From Stenopsyche tienmushanensis (lineage: Eukaryota > Arthropoda > Insecta > Trichoptera > Stenopsychidae): 64,000 nucleotides of DNA. Positions 45,660 through 56,730 of this stretch are shown in pieces. The notes under the pieces are model-generated. The model made no database searches. It worked only from the letters and a program-made list of their open reading frames with translations, and was not told the DNA's origin. Positions within the stretch are counted from its first letter, which is position 1. Each line of letters starts with the position of its first letter. The position numbers and the translations under genes were made by a program. The DNA lies in contig WACJ01000103.1 of the NCBI GenBank assembly GCA_008973525.1, positions 992,001 through 1,056,000 on the forward strand. Reading direction: 5' to 3'.

Positions 45660-46380
45660 AACCTTTCAGCGCTCGTTGACCCAATTCCGACTAATGAACG
45701 TCGTTCGACGCGAGCCCTGATGGATCGTCGTGTGTCGATGGATGTTCATTAATTACCACGCGACATGTCATCAATTATTCCCCGTTTGTCGGGGGGTGGA
45801 CGCTTTTTATTTTCGTAGTCGCCGGGGCATAACTGGACGTCGATAATTTTGTTGCTTGTACATCAAGGGGGCTATAATATTGAGGCTCGGCCGTTCTTTG
45901 AAGTAGGACGGTTGACCTCTTTTTATCACTATAAGGCCCTCTGTGATGTATGAGGGCCCTCAAGCACCGCTGCAATCTGAAGGAGATCTTTAATTATAGT
46001 ACTTTGGTGCTTCAAAACGACACGGGACGCTTAAAATGAACAATTACAGGGATCGATGCAATTTAAATTACAAAGCAAATGACAAGACCCGTAATGTCTT
46101 AATAACGTCCTGTCCCCCAAGTATCATGAATGCCCCAAATAAGGTCACTTTATGGTCCTTTGGATACTTTTTTTTATATTAACTCATACCATGTAGTATG
46201 ACCTACTTAGAAAAATGTCATTGCGTTAAGTTGATTGAATTAAATTTGGAAATAATCTTTAATAATATTATATTTTCATAGTTTATAATAGTTAATTCCA
46301 GGGTTTTCCAGACAGTTCCTGTAATGTAAATCCTGAACACCTTGCTTACTTTGCAGGGTGGATCTCGTCGTGTAAATTAA
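45660..46380. other. Intron 2 start, repeat-poor
   Basis: The first 350 nt after exon 2 are GC-richer than the intron average, with no repeat or further exon recognised. Confidence 0.35.
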
Positions 46381-46384
46381 TTCT

Positions 46385-46530
46385 TTTGACGACCCTATTC
46401 CTTGGTTCGCATAATCGCCAGACCTGACACCAATAGATTTCTTTATCTAGGGACGTCCCCTAATCCGTGGCTCGCACAGACCTGACACCGCTGGATTTCT
46501 TTGTATAGGAACGTGCTCTATTCCGTGGCT
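46385..46530 (+). repeat. Tandem copies of a transposase fragment (SPDLTPLDFF)
   Basis: Units at about 46390-46454, 46453-46509 and the start of a third at 46510, each containing CTATTCC-TGG-TCGCA and AGACCTGACACC-TGGATTTCTTT. Each encodes R/SPDLTPxDFF. The single-copy version is at 11385 and a further one at 47340-47395. Confidence 0.65.
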
Positions 46531-46554
46531 TGTACACAACTAGTTTGAAAAAAG

Positions 46555-46605
46555 TCCGTATTACTCGAGTCCGATCGCAGCATATGCGCGATTACTCATC
46601 AATGG
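46555..46605. repeat. piggyBac-end-like block
   Basis: ACTCGAGTCCGATCGCAGCA then TATGCGCGATTACTCATCAA, matching 58325-58357 and 592-630. Confidence 0.5.
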
Positions 46606-47063
46606 TTCAAAAAGCAGGGTTACCACTTATTCTAAGTGAACATATTTTGAACACAACATTTGTTCTGCATGAAAATACGTTTAGATTTATTTTAAATAAT
46701 AAGGGTTGCATCCAGGGCGTTTGATCATCAATTAATCAAATTGATAGATCCTCTTTGTGCACATAAATTTCAAAGGTTTGCTGCTCTTTCAAGCGTAAAG
46801 TACTAAATCATCCTCTCACATTGTATTTATGTTAATTACTAGATAAATTAACTCAAACATTTGAATTTTCTTTGTTGTACATATCTGCAACACTTTATTT
46901 GCAACCCTTTTCGCTCAATTTCTACCCGTTTGTCCTATAGGTATGAAGTTACAATTTTTATATGTAAATTAATAACATCCGCTACTTTAATAACATCCAG
47001 TCTGGGTTCGTATTGATACGGGTTTTGAACAATGAATTGTTGTATATAAGAAACTTTTCTATT

Positions 47064-47830
47064 GTACGAGAGTAGTCCCAGAAGTAGCCCGCCTGACGTA
47101 CAGATGACCATTGTTGTTTAAAAAAATGTTTAAAATTTAAAGACGCTACGTTGATTTTAAGTTGTAAATCAATCAACAGTAAAACAATAAGCATATTTAC
47201 TGAAAATTTGGACATGAGAAAGCCGTGCGCAAGATGGGTGCCGCGTTTGCTCACAACGGAACAAAATCAGCATCGTTTAGCAATAAAGCCGAGTTTTTGC
47301 ATCGCATGGTCTCCCGACTTGGCAATGATGATTTTTTTTGTTTGGGAACGTGCCCTATTCCGAGACTCGCACGGTCTCCAGACCTGACACCGCCTTCTTC
47401 TTAATGAATTCTATTTTTACAACCCTGACACTAAGAACACGCGGCAAATACGTAGCAAATTAATTAAACCCAAAATATAAATTGAAATAAGATAAAATTA
47501 AATTAGTAAAATAGATAAATATATAGGTTTTATGGGTGGAGGGAAGCCTAATCTCGCTCGCGATTTGGCATGAGCCACTTATGTGAATCAGCCTCTTGGG
47601 GCACTTCTATGATCGAACAGATAATAGAAGACCTCGGACATACATTTATCACCGAAAATGCCACAAGATCTATGCGCCCAACCGGTCCGCCTTTCGAACC
47701 GCTGACACGGTGCCTTGTGATCGGATACATGCCCGAACATGAAACATGGATCCATCGCTTCACATCTGAGATAAACAAACAAGACGACAAGCACCAGACA
47801 GCGAGTGACTGGATCAAGGGTTCATTTTAA
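47064..47830 (+). mobile_element. Mar-A: mariner split by a transposase fragment and a P repeat
   Basis: Left terminus near 47064 (TACGAGAGTAGTCCCAGAAG). Plus-strand coding ENLDMRKPCARWVPRLLT (47204-47260) continues to NKAEFLHRMV, breaks near 47313, and resumes at 47740 with ETWIHRFTSEINKQ, the block of the first catalytic aspartate (here HETWIH for the usual DETWIH). Between them lie an SPDLTP fragment (47340-47395) and a minus-strand P/LINE-tail repeat (about 47560-47735). The C-terminal half is missing. Confidence 0.8.
47560..47735 (-). repeat. P/LINE-tail repeat inserted in Mar-A
   Basis: GCGCCCAACCGGTCCGCCTT, TCGAACCGCTGACACGGTGC. The minus strand reads SGSKGGPVGRIDLVAFS, the LINE-tail motif. 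Confidence 0.65.
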
Positions 47831-47849
47831 TCGAACTCATTTCCTGCGC

Positions 47850-48310
47850 TGCTGTATGGTCTGTCCTGGGTTACCCCAAAGTAGCCACACAAAGAATGTA
47901 TTTCACTAATTTTTTAGCCCCAAGAAAAACGCTACGCGCAGAGCGTTCAGGCGCCCACCCCTTTAGCTCCAGCAAGCGACGGACTGCAGGAGCTACCCCA
48001 TATTGGTTACTCATATCGGTTCGGTTATTCTTAGTACTTAGCCGCGAAGACGAGTCGCTGTTCTAACAGCCTAAAATGGGTTTCCCCTGTTTGCCTAGGC
48101 TATTGAGAATAGTGGTGAGCTTTTGACATAGTCTCCATTAACTGCTGTAATTGGCTGTTCCACACACCTCTTTATGGGTGCGCAGCACTGGGTGACCTGC
48201 GCACCCAACTCGTGTTAGCTGGGCTACCACAGATACACTTGTTGGCTCCCTCCCCCTGGGGTTTTATAAGTGGGCATCGTAGAGTCTAACACCCTCCCGG
48301 AGACAAAGAA
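47850..48310 (-). repeat. LINE-D tail, minus strand
   Basis: GGCTGTTCCACACACC, CCCATTTATGGGTG-like blocks and GGGGTTTTATAAGTGGGCAT are the reverse complement of 63390-63640. The minus strand 3' portion matches 14000-14345 too. Confidence 0.6.
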
Positions 48311-49515
48311 GCAGTCAAAGCAATTTACTGAATGTGAAGAATCGGCTCTGAAGAAGGTTAAGATAGTTTCATCTGCAGGCGTCAGATTTTTGAGCTGCGC
48401 CTTGCAAATAGTATTTTAGCGAAATGCCATATGAAAAGCGGTTGATGATAAATGCGATTTTCACCACGACGATTAAATATAAATTATGATCGAATTTGAG
48501 AGTTATTGGTGAGATTATTTTCCGAGATGTGTCGTATAATCGAATATTTAGCCCGGTTGCAATGAAGACTAAATTTTCAGGCGATGAACACATTATGCAA
48601 ATTCTCAAAGTAATGAATATGAACGAGGGTGTATTTAGAGTAGTTGCATAATTCCCGATTAAAGCTCTCCAATGGCAATTTGAGTCCATAGCAAAGCGAC
48701 CCCACAGTATGAGATCTCTTGTCTCATATCCGCTACGCCATCGGAACATTGCTTTATTATTTTTTGTTCCGTGGATTTATTACGTGGACCGTTATTGGAT
48801 TTTGTAATAAGTTTTCCCATGCTGGGCCATGGCATGTTGATTATAAGATCCGATGCTGTATTTGGGGCTTTGGTAAAATATCGAGCGAAAATAACCGCTA
48901 TTAATAACGTCGAGCGAGAGGTTTTGGATAAATTATTCAGCGCCGTATATTTTGCTCTTATTTAGTTTTGGGGTGGGGGGGGGGGTTCGAAAAAAAGGGT
49001 TAGTTCACCTGTTATGTTACGTGAAGCCTTTTACGCTGAAAGGCGATTTTCATGCCCCGAAACGCAATTAAATATTCAATATAATTCATTACGGTCGATC
49101 CAATTACCATTTTTTTGCGACGACGAAATACATTTTTCGAGTCGCCTATCAAATTTCGCGATCAATTGATGCATCGAAAAAAGGAAAAGTATTCATAAAA
49201 GAGTTAAATTATGCGGAATATTTAGCTTATCGTTGAGTCCCCAGCCTTCGGAATCGCCGGGGAAATTGCCCAATTTTCGAAAAGTATCTAGGGATGTTTC
49301 CGATAACGGAGTTTTATATATCGAAGTAGATAATACATGTGTTTTTGGAACGAATCGATTCCGTTATACGCTTTGTGTGAACAGCAAATTTTGCAAAATT
49401 ATAAAACTGACTCGATGTAATTTTGCTTATTAGCAAAATGGTAAAGTTTGGATAATGCAACTGATTCGAAAAGTAGTCAAACAAGTTTTTTTGGTATATA
49501 TAAAATTAAGAAACG
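48311..49515. other. Intron stretch with G run, no gene recognised
   Basis: 48970-48985 is G4-T-G11. Otherwise repeat-poor; the minus-strand open frame at 48369-48749 has no family features. Confidence 0.35.
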
Positions 49516-49544
49516 AAATGAATCCTAATGGACGGTTTGTTTGA

Positions 49545-49770
49545 TCCTGCGTATTTGTCGGCCATTTTGTTCAGTCACAGTAAATTCTTCCGAGGGAGAG
49601 TCCGTACGAAATCCGCGTGGTCATCCGTTTTTTTGATTTTGCAGAACAATAACGCTGCTAATATCCATCGGAAGCTCGTGGAAGTTTATGGTATTGATGT
49701 GATGAGTCGACAATGTATCATGAAGTGGGTTAGGTTGTTCTGCAGAGAAGGACGTACTGATAATCATGAC
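49545..49770 (+). pseudogene. Mar-H N-terminal fragment, joined to Mar-G
   Basis: Reads NNNAANIHRKLVEVYGIDVM then SRQCIMKWVRLFCREGRTDN and HDE: the first helix-turn-helix and GRT-xxHDE hook typical of mariner transposases. It ends exactly where the Mar-G terminus begins (49771). Confidence 0.7.
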
Positions 49771-50389
49771 GAGGTTGTTCCGTAAGTTTCTTTCGCAAAT
49801 GAACACAGATCTAATCATACCCATGGTTGAAGAAAAACCGCGATATACTGTTCGCGAAATAGCTAACAGGTTAGAAATTACACAAACATTCGTCCATAAT
49901 CATCTGACAAAATTGGGCTACATCAATCGTTCAGATGTGTGGCTTCCTCATGAACTGACTGTCTCAAATAAACTTCAGCGAATTTCAACATGCGATCTTC
50001 TTCTCCAACGACATAATAGCCAATCTTTTTTGAAGAGACTTGTCACTGGAGATGAAAGTTGGATACTCTATGAGAATATCCAACGTAAACGGTCTTGCAC
50101 CAAGGGTACATAAGCTTTAACTGTAGCCAAACCTGACCTACATCCAAAAAAGTTTTACGCAATAAAAAATTTAATTAAAAAAAATGATATAAAAATGTAC
50201 CTTGATTAATATTTTTCCAAAAAAACCTGGGAAATTTTGGCAAGAAGGCATTATGAGGCTTCTGGAGAGATGGAGAAAGGTAATAGAATAGAATGGATCA
50301 TATATTATTTAATAAATGTTGATGTAATACAAATTATTGTTTATATTTTTCTTAATTTGAAAACGAAAGAAACTTATGGGACACCCTAA
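49771..50389 (+). mobile_element. Mar-G copy with internal deletion
   Basis: Left end GAGGTTGTTCCGTAAGTTTC is a degraded form of TTAGATTGTCCCATAAGTTT; right end AAACTTATGGGACACCCTAA. Coding: MVEEKPRYTVREIANRLEIT, GYINRSDVWLPHELTVS, NKLQRISTCDLLLQRHNSQS, FLKRLVTGDESWILYENIQR. The first catalytic aspartate (GDESW) is kept; the second and third blocks are gone, as in the 5600-6162 copy, though the deletion ends differ. Confidence 0.88.
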
Positions 50390-50459
50390 TACTTTAGATG
50401 ATATATACATGAGTTTGAAATTTTGGCTTTTATTATATATTATACAATACACTGTGTAT

Positions 50460-50760
50460 AATATTTTGTATAATATATAATAAAAGAGGCGCGTTACTGG
50501 TTTAGTGGTTGCTTTATGCTTCGTATAGACACACACATACAATAGAGGTGGCGCGGCGCATGCGCATAGTGTTTAAATAGTAGAAATGATTCTCTCTCTT
50601 CTTCCGACCAACTGCCGGTTGGAGTTTCAATTTTCGTGACATTTTCACCCAACTTACCGTACCGTCATCAACAATTTTTAACATGGTTTTTCATGTCGTA
50701 TATGTGTTTTTAATAAAAAATATACGTATATTTAAAAGAAAATTTCCCAACTCATATTAT
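50460..50760 (+). repeat. SINE-like repeat, copy 3
   Basis: GTTACTGGTTTAGTGGTTGC (A-box-like), ACAATAGAGGTGGCGCGGCG, CATGCGCATAGTG, then TTTTTCATGTCGTATATGTG shared with 20705-20725. A B-box-like remnant lies at 51091-51106. Confidence 0.5.
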
Positions 50761-50784
50761 GGTCACCAGAAAGACACTAATAGA

Positions 50785-51075
50785 TCAAATGAAAAAACAA
50801 AAAGAAGCAGGGAACGATGTCTTCCAAAGATATGATAAACTAGTAATCCGGGAATCCTCTATAAAAAAAAAGATACACAGACGATGGAGAAAAAAAGAGT
50901 GGCGAAAATAAAAAGAGAGAATTAGAAACAATACGGCCAAATCAAAAGAGAAATACAGATCAAACAACACAAAAACAACGACAAGCACAGAAAAAAAGCA
51001 AAAGACAATCCACTTATGGAAATCACTCCCAAAAAAAAAACACCCACAAAGATAATAAGAAAAAGAAAACAGAAC
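50785..51075 (+). other. Purine-rich tract
   Basis: About 290 nt dominated by A and G on the plus strand. Plus-strand frames are lysine/arginine-rich (IKKKIHRRWRKKEW) with stops. Could be the coding debris of a transposon or simple purine-rich DNA. Confidence 0.5.
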
Positions 51076-51269
51076 AAAACACGTCTCTTTTAGGATTAGA
51101 ACCCAAGATGATTGAGTTACAGCTACAAATGGAAGTCATGGGAAATTATATCAAATATTTTATGAATATCGCCTTATGTAAACTAGAATACATATTTATT
51201 TTACTTAAATTTGATAAACTAAAATATAGAACTCCTTAAATGGCTTTAAATAATAACATGGTGCATCTA

Positions 51270-51515
51270 TACAATATTTCTACTATGCCTATGTTATTCC
51301 CGCATGTGTAAACAGTAAGTTGACAAAGTTTCATTGCAATCGGATGAACGGTATGTAAGCGCATTAAATACGTACAACAAACATCGATTTTTATATATAA
51401 GACTATGTTACTCGCGCAATCCTTAGCAATAAATGGACGAAGTTTTATCGCAATCTGATAAACGGTATGGCAGCGCATTACATACGAACAAATATTGATT
51501 AATTTTTATGTATCA
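51270..51515. repeat. Tandem repeat of about 115 bp, two units
   Basis: Each unit has AAGTTT-ATCGCAATC-GAT, AACGGTATG, AGCGCATTA-ATACG and GATTTTTATATAT. The same units occur at 54048-54285. The ...GAACGG...ACAAACA...ATTTTTATATAT pattern is like the 3' tail of RTE-type LINEs. Confidence 0.6.
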
Positions 51516-51804
51516 GATAATACTTATTCGTAAAATAGCTCATATTATCCTAGTGAAAATGGCTTTTAACATCTATAAAGTTTATTTTTGCAGAACTATT
51601 GTTTAATATTATTTTTGTGCAATACTAAAACACTGTATCTTTTTGTGTATATGGTGGGATATGGGGGGAATAATTTGTTATGAATTGATCATATTGTAGA
51701 TAAAATATGATAATTAAACTGGGTTAAAAGTGTTATAGCATCATTCTTATCCACCACGTTTCGAGATCTATGGAGTACAGTCTTTGATTTGAAATGTTTT
51801 TAAC

Positions 51805-51835
51805 TGAAACTTTCGAATACTTTCGGGTCCTCCTA
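51805..51835. repeat. MITE end (family of 23851-24063)
   Basis: TTTCGAATACTTTCGGGTCC then TCCTAA. The partner end was not found nearby. Confidence 0.55.
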
Positions 51836-51839
51836 ACAA

Positions 51840-53460
51840 CATTCGACCGAAACGCGATTATCATGCATTATATTTGAATATTTTAATATGTTTCGTGATC
51901 ACGAATATCAAATGCTAATACGTTTCATTACATACCCTTTAAAAATACGGTAATATCAGCAGACTCAATTTACATGTACGTGCTCAAAAAAAAATCCAAA
52001 GCGGTCGACTCTTTTTGAAAAGTTTTCTGTAATTTGCAGGAGGAAATTAGTACATTTTTTAAATAAATTAGCATATTGAACATGTTTTCATACGTTTTTG
52101 CGCATTATTTATGTCTGTGATCTATGTAAAAACTTAAATAAATTACATTCGAGGCTTTAATGCCGTAAATATGTTCATCGAGGGCGTCGAGCGCTTCTGT
52201 AAAATAAACTGCCATTGCAACATCTGCGATTACTTAAATGGAAATTGGATGTTAAATCGCTTCTACCGAAGAAATGGCGTTTATTTCCTTTGAAGGCAAA
52301 ATTAAAATAGAATCGCTTCGCAACATTTATCATGTTTTTGGACTGAAAGCTTATTTTTTGGCGGGTAAGTGATCAATCATTTGTATCGGCATTGAAGATT
52401 TTGCGTATTAAGCAAATTTGTTGGACTCATTGATTCAAAGAATTGCCGATTAGTCAAGAGCCGAAGGACTCGAAAATTTAAAGACTTTTGTACATTAGTG
52501 CAATCAAAGAGCATGCCGAGTCCTTCAAAAGACGATCGGTCTTTTGATTACCGAGGCACAATGGCTCAATCCGGAGTTATTAAGAGAAAACCCCTACAGT
52601 GGAGGATATTTAATGCGGATTATTGCAGACTTTTGTCAAGCACCGCCGACGGGGAGGATAAGTGTTTGTTCTGATAAAATTTAATATATCCGCCTCGTCC
52701 GAGTTGCGAGTCGATGGTTGGGAAGCTCTGGAATAATATTTTTCAAAAGCGCTGTCAATATTTGCTCCGTGGGATATTTCAAGAAATTTTGTAGCCGCAC
52801 TCCATTAAATGATTCAATTGGAGTCGTATTTCTCGGTGGGTTTTCGCATTTAAATAATTCCGAGATCTAGTTTTTCGACGATCCCATTACACTCCACCTC
52901 AATATTTTCCATTTAAAGTTGTAATTTAAATCCATTTTCCGATAATGGGATTTTTTCGCATTGGCAGCCCCTCAACGTTTGAAGGCTTGCAAATAAAACA
53001 CTTAATTTAACCATCAAAGGTTGTATATATTTGTTACCTTCCGGGTGGTTTACTCTGTACACCACCGTTTCGATACAAAAATTACTCTCAAAAAAGCAAT
53101 ATATCTTGCATGTCACGTGATCTCATCGCAGGGTAATGCTCGAAGAAGCGGTTCGTCATTAAATTCTCGCAGTCGGATCTCTCTTTCTGAACGCACCAAA
53201 TATAAAGCATCCTTTTAGCGATCCATCTATTGATCAATGGTCTTTTTTACACTGCTGACATGGGAACCCTCCTATGATTTGAGATGTATATTGGTCTCGC
53301 TATTTGGGACTATGCCAGCCCATTCGCAAAATTCACAGCTAAGGATAGGGAATAATTTTGAGCTCGCGATCCTGAAAAAGGTACAAGCCCACTGAGTATT
53401 ACCGACCGCTGAGGGGAGACTCTACGACCCAATGGCATTGAAAGCACCGGAGATACATTT
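51840..53460. other. Repeat-poor intron stretch
   Basis: 52150-52900 is stop-poor and CpG-richer with no repeat resemblance; nothing else recognised. 53140-53215 has an LTR-B-like CT-rich piece (CTCGCAGTCGGATCTCTCTT). Confidence 0.35.
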
Positions 53461-53464
53461 ATGC

Positions 53465-53545
53465 CCTAAAATTGGAGAGAGTGACCAAAAGGTTTCCATG
53501 TCCAACCGGTCCAAATTTCGGATCACTGACACATCGAAAGAGTGC
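53465..53545 (-). repeat. P/LINE-tail fragment, minus strand
   Basis: GTCCAACCGGTCCAAATTTC and GGATCACTGACACATCGAAA. Confidence 0.6.
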
Positions 53546-53638
53546 CGTGCCTAAATTAATGGAATAATAGATTGAGAGATGGCAGCCGACGTGAATGTTG
53601 ATGATTTTGATACATTTTCTTTTTCCCGCGATTCTGAT

Positions 53639-53685
53639 ACGTAGCGGTTTTTTAGATGTGGAAAAATCTAATGTAACCGCTACGT
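53639..53685. repeat. Hairpin with 11-bp stem
   Basis: ACGTAGCGGTT pairs with AACCGCTACGT; within the loop, TAGAT can also pair with ATCTA. Lies between two P fragments. Confidence 0.85.
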
Positions 53686-53749
53686 GAGCACATTTTTAAT
53701 AACTCAAAATTTTCGAGATAACCTTGAATATATCTAGTTTTTTTGACCC

Positions 53750-53882
53750 AAAACTCTGACCGCAAGATTTCTGTGTCCAATTGGTCTAAATTTCGGACCA
53801 CTGACACATCAAAAGAGCGCCTCGCCATCGGATGCCATGCCCAAACGTATCCACAAAACATGGTCAATCGGTGAAAGTCCAA
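53750..53882 (-). repeat. P/LINE-tail repeat, minus strand
   Basis: GTCCAATTGGTCTAAATTTC, GGACCACTGACACATCAAAA, GAGCGCCTCGCCATCGGATG. The minus strand reads GMASDGEAL...SGPKFRPIGHRNLA with one frame break. Confidence 0.65.
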
Positions 53883-53934
53883 ACGTAAGCAACGATCTGG
53901 ATGAATTCCTTAGTTTTTAGTTAAATATTTTTAA

Positions 53935-54285
53935 TTGACTAGCTGGTACCAGGCGGCGCGTTGCTGACACAGAAGTGATAATTCTAAAAATAAGATTTAT
54001 CTTGTTTAATTGAAAATAATGAAATTTATTTTATTTTATTATAAATATTAACATCGATTTTTATATATAAGATTTACTGTAAATTAATTGTACTATGCTT
54101 ATATTATTTGAGAAAGTGCAAACAATAAGTTGGCAAAGTTTTATCGCAATCCAATGAACGGTATGGTAGCGCATTAAATACGAACAAACAAACATTGATT
54201 TTTATACATAATAGTCTATGCCTATGTTACTCGCGGAATCTTTAGCAATAAGTGAACGGTATGGTAGCGCATTCCACAATGCTAT
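53935..54285. repeat. RTE-like tail / tandem repeat, second locus
   Basis: Starts with TAGCTGGTACCAGGCGGCGC, a block common in insect RTE-type repeats, then two to three units of the 51270-51515 repeat (AACGGTATGGTAGCGCATTA). Confidence 0.55.
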
Positions 54286-54524
54286 TATAATGTATTCCCA
54301 TTTCAAATCCCTGTTTATAATCTGGTTCAAAAAATGGATGGTATTTTTGTCTTGATAAAAAAAGAATTGCATCTATTTATCAGCTGCGATTAATATTCAT
54401 AACGTAGTTCTAAATCTACCCAATGCTTAAACATGGATGTCTTCATGCGGACTCGTTTGTTATCGGATTGCAACAAGGAGAAAATCTTATCTAAGTCACT
54501 CAATTTGAATATGTTCTTTATTTT

Positions 54525-54605
54525 CTTCAGAGAGAGAGATCTCAGCTGCGAGACCGTTGAGGAGCCAGCGGAAAGATGCGTCTTCCCGCGACTAGGGTTA
54601 TTAAT
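54525..54605 (-). repeat. LTR-B-like fragment
   Basis: AGAGAGAGATCTCAGCTGCG, then GTCTTCCCGCGACTAGGGTT. Short and degenerate. Confidence 0.45.
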
Positions 54606-54609
54606 CGAT

Positions 54610-55770
54610 TATTCCTTCTTCTTTCCTACGCGTCCAAATTTCAACTCTCTGCAAGTGTAGAAATACGGAAAGATGCCGGTGTTAATCTTATGAGTTGCTC
54701 CATTTAAAGATCACCAATAATGTTTTGGTCATCTTCTTGCCGCGGTCTAATAAACTAAACACGTACACGTTGTTTGTATGAGTGCCTAGCTTTCTATAGC
54801 TTTTATATAGCGCGGTCCCTATCTCGACGCTATAGAAGGTTTGACTGATAAATTTAATGATTTAACACTTCATCTCACAATTTATATACGATCACAATAT
54901 AAATTTGAAATTTACTCCTGCCGTTGATTTAATACGACGCTGTGTCGGAACGTTAAAGTGCAATTTTCATGCATGAATTAAAAGACGTTAAGGCCTCCGA
55001 GCGGAACGATAAACATTCGACGGATTTCGCGCCAGCATAAATCTTCAACATAACCTCACATTTAACGGTCGTATTCAATACGCCATATTGCTCCGAATCG
55101 ACGAAGTTCAGATTTCTTCCCATTTCGCTGCGTCGCACACCTCAAATGTCGTTTTTACACGAGTCAAAACGTTTATCGCGAGTCTTCGAGGACGCTTTGT
55201 TTAACAGCCGATAAACGGAGATTGTAATAAGCGAGAAACGCGCCGCCGTAGAGGGGTTTTATTATTAGTTCGGCAATTCTGCGTTTGCCATACTTAAATT
55301 TTAATGAGGTCGTTAAATTTTAAAGAGAATTTTCGCCGATAGATGTCTTCGGTGCTTGCAGACTTTTACAACTTAATGACCAGCCTGGGCTACCCTAGTG
55401 CCAAGATTACGGCGTGCAGCTGGCGGAAGAGCTCCTGGGCGCTTGACAGTTTATGGGTTCATTTAAAAGTAATGAAAATTGATGCTGGAGATTTCTATAG
55501 ATTTTGGAGACATCAATTTCCAAAATGCATAAATTTCGCCGCGAGCGATTATGAATTTAATGTGTTTTGGTGTTAACACATGCTAAACCGGTTAAACCCT
55601 TCGATTCGTGGGGAATTGTAAATGTTTAAGATAAACAAAGCGCTATGAAGCACTTCACACAGCGTGTGCGGGCATACTCTCAGTGGATCATTCAAGTGCG
55701 CACGCAATACGCAATTTACTACGACGCAAACCGATTATACTACAGTAGCGTAGGCGATTTAACATCCTAT
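54610..55770. other. Repeat-poor intron stretch
   Basis: 54930-55340 is CpG-rich with no repeat resemblance. An open frame at 55343-55576 is flanked by acceptor- and donor-like sites but has no family resemblance and overlaps no known repeat. Confidence 0.3.
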
Positions 55771-55784
55771 GTTAAATCAACATC

Positions 55785-55895
55785 TGTGTCACTGCGGGGA
55801 CTGTTGGCGGTTGAGTGGTGGCCTTGGCTGTGGGAGGACGTCCTTCTCGCAACCAGATCTCTCCCTCTTTCATGCCGAATATATGAGTTTTATTT
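55785..55895 (+). repeat. LTR-B-like fragment, plus orientation
   Basis: TGTTGGCGGTTGAGTGGTGG, CTTGGCTGTGGGAGGACGTC, CTTCTCGCAACCAGATCTCT. Confidence 0.6.
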
Positions 55896-56728
55896 TATTA
55901 TACGAGTTTCCACCCTCCATCATTTTAACGCGGTAATCATCCTTAGAATAATTATTTGTAATTGTGCACACATTGATTACGATAATTGCCATGCCAAAAG
56001 CGTTTAATCAAATATTTACCCTTTTAAAATGATCATCAAAAAATGAAAGCGCTTAATTACCCTCTTTATAGGATATTTATAATGGAAACCCGCCGCGAAC
56101 AATACATGTATTCAATGTTTTAAATACACGATGCAATTAGCTTTTATTGCAGTATTATGCTAATTTATGGTATGCTATAAATTCAAATAATGCATAGAAT
56201 TGTTATACGCACTCGAATACAACAACTACTATTTGATGCCATATTTGACCAAGCGATCAACGTTTCAGATAAGCAAGCAAAAACAAAGAATATTCAGCAT
56301 TGATGCGTTTATATATTGTGATGCTGTGATTTTATCTAAATTAACTAAATAGGAGGAGCAATTCAGCCAAAATGATAAAACTGAAATTGTATTCCAAATG
56401 TGCATCCCTGAAATACAACAGGATTGCACTACGGTTGTCGCTTTGGCAAATGCAATCGGTCGATAATGTTATATTTATTAGGCAATTGAATTTATTTCAG
56501 CTGAATAAGCTTTTAATCTGGACGAAATACCAGATGGTAGTTCAGTTCAAGTCGATTTCGATGAATATAGAAATGATTAAGTATGAGTATTAGAGGTCTT
56601 TAATTGTTCGATAAAAAGGAAATAGCGTATAATTCGACCTCTATAATGCGTTTCAATTAAAAATTGTTCAAACTTGGGGTAAAAAATTAAATCTATCATC
56701 TCAGTTGATTAATGATGTCTTCAATTTT
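55896..56728. other. AT-rich intron stretch, nothing recognised
   Basis: No coding or repeat resemblance. Confidence 0.35.
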
Positions 56729-56730
56729 TA

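Noticed and set aside
45658..45752. Open continuation after exon 2
   Set aside because: The GTAACC donor and phase-1 join to 62109 give the family's expected sequence; the continuation does not.
55343..55576. Possible exon (DFYNLMTSLGYPS) between splice-like sites
   Set aside because: No family match and no partner exon; a short stretch of its reverse strand even resembles Alu by chance, which shows how weak such matches are.
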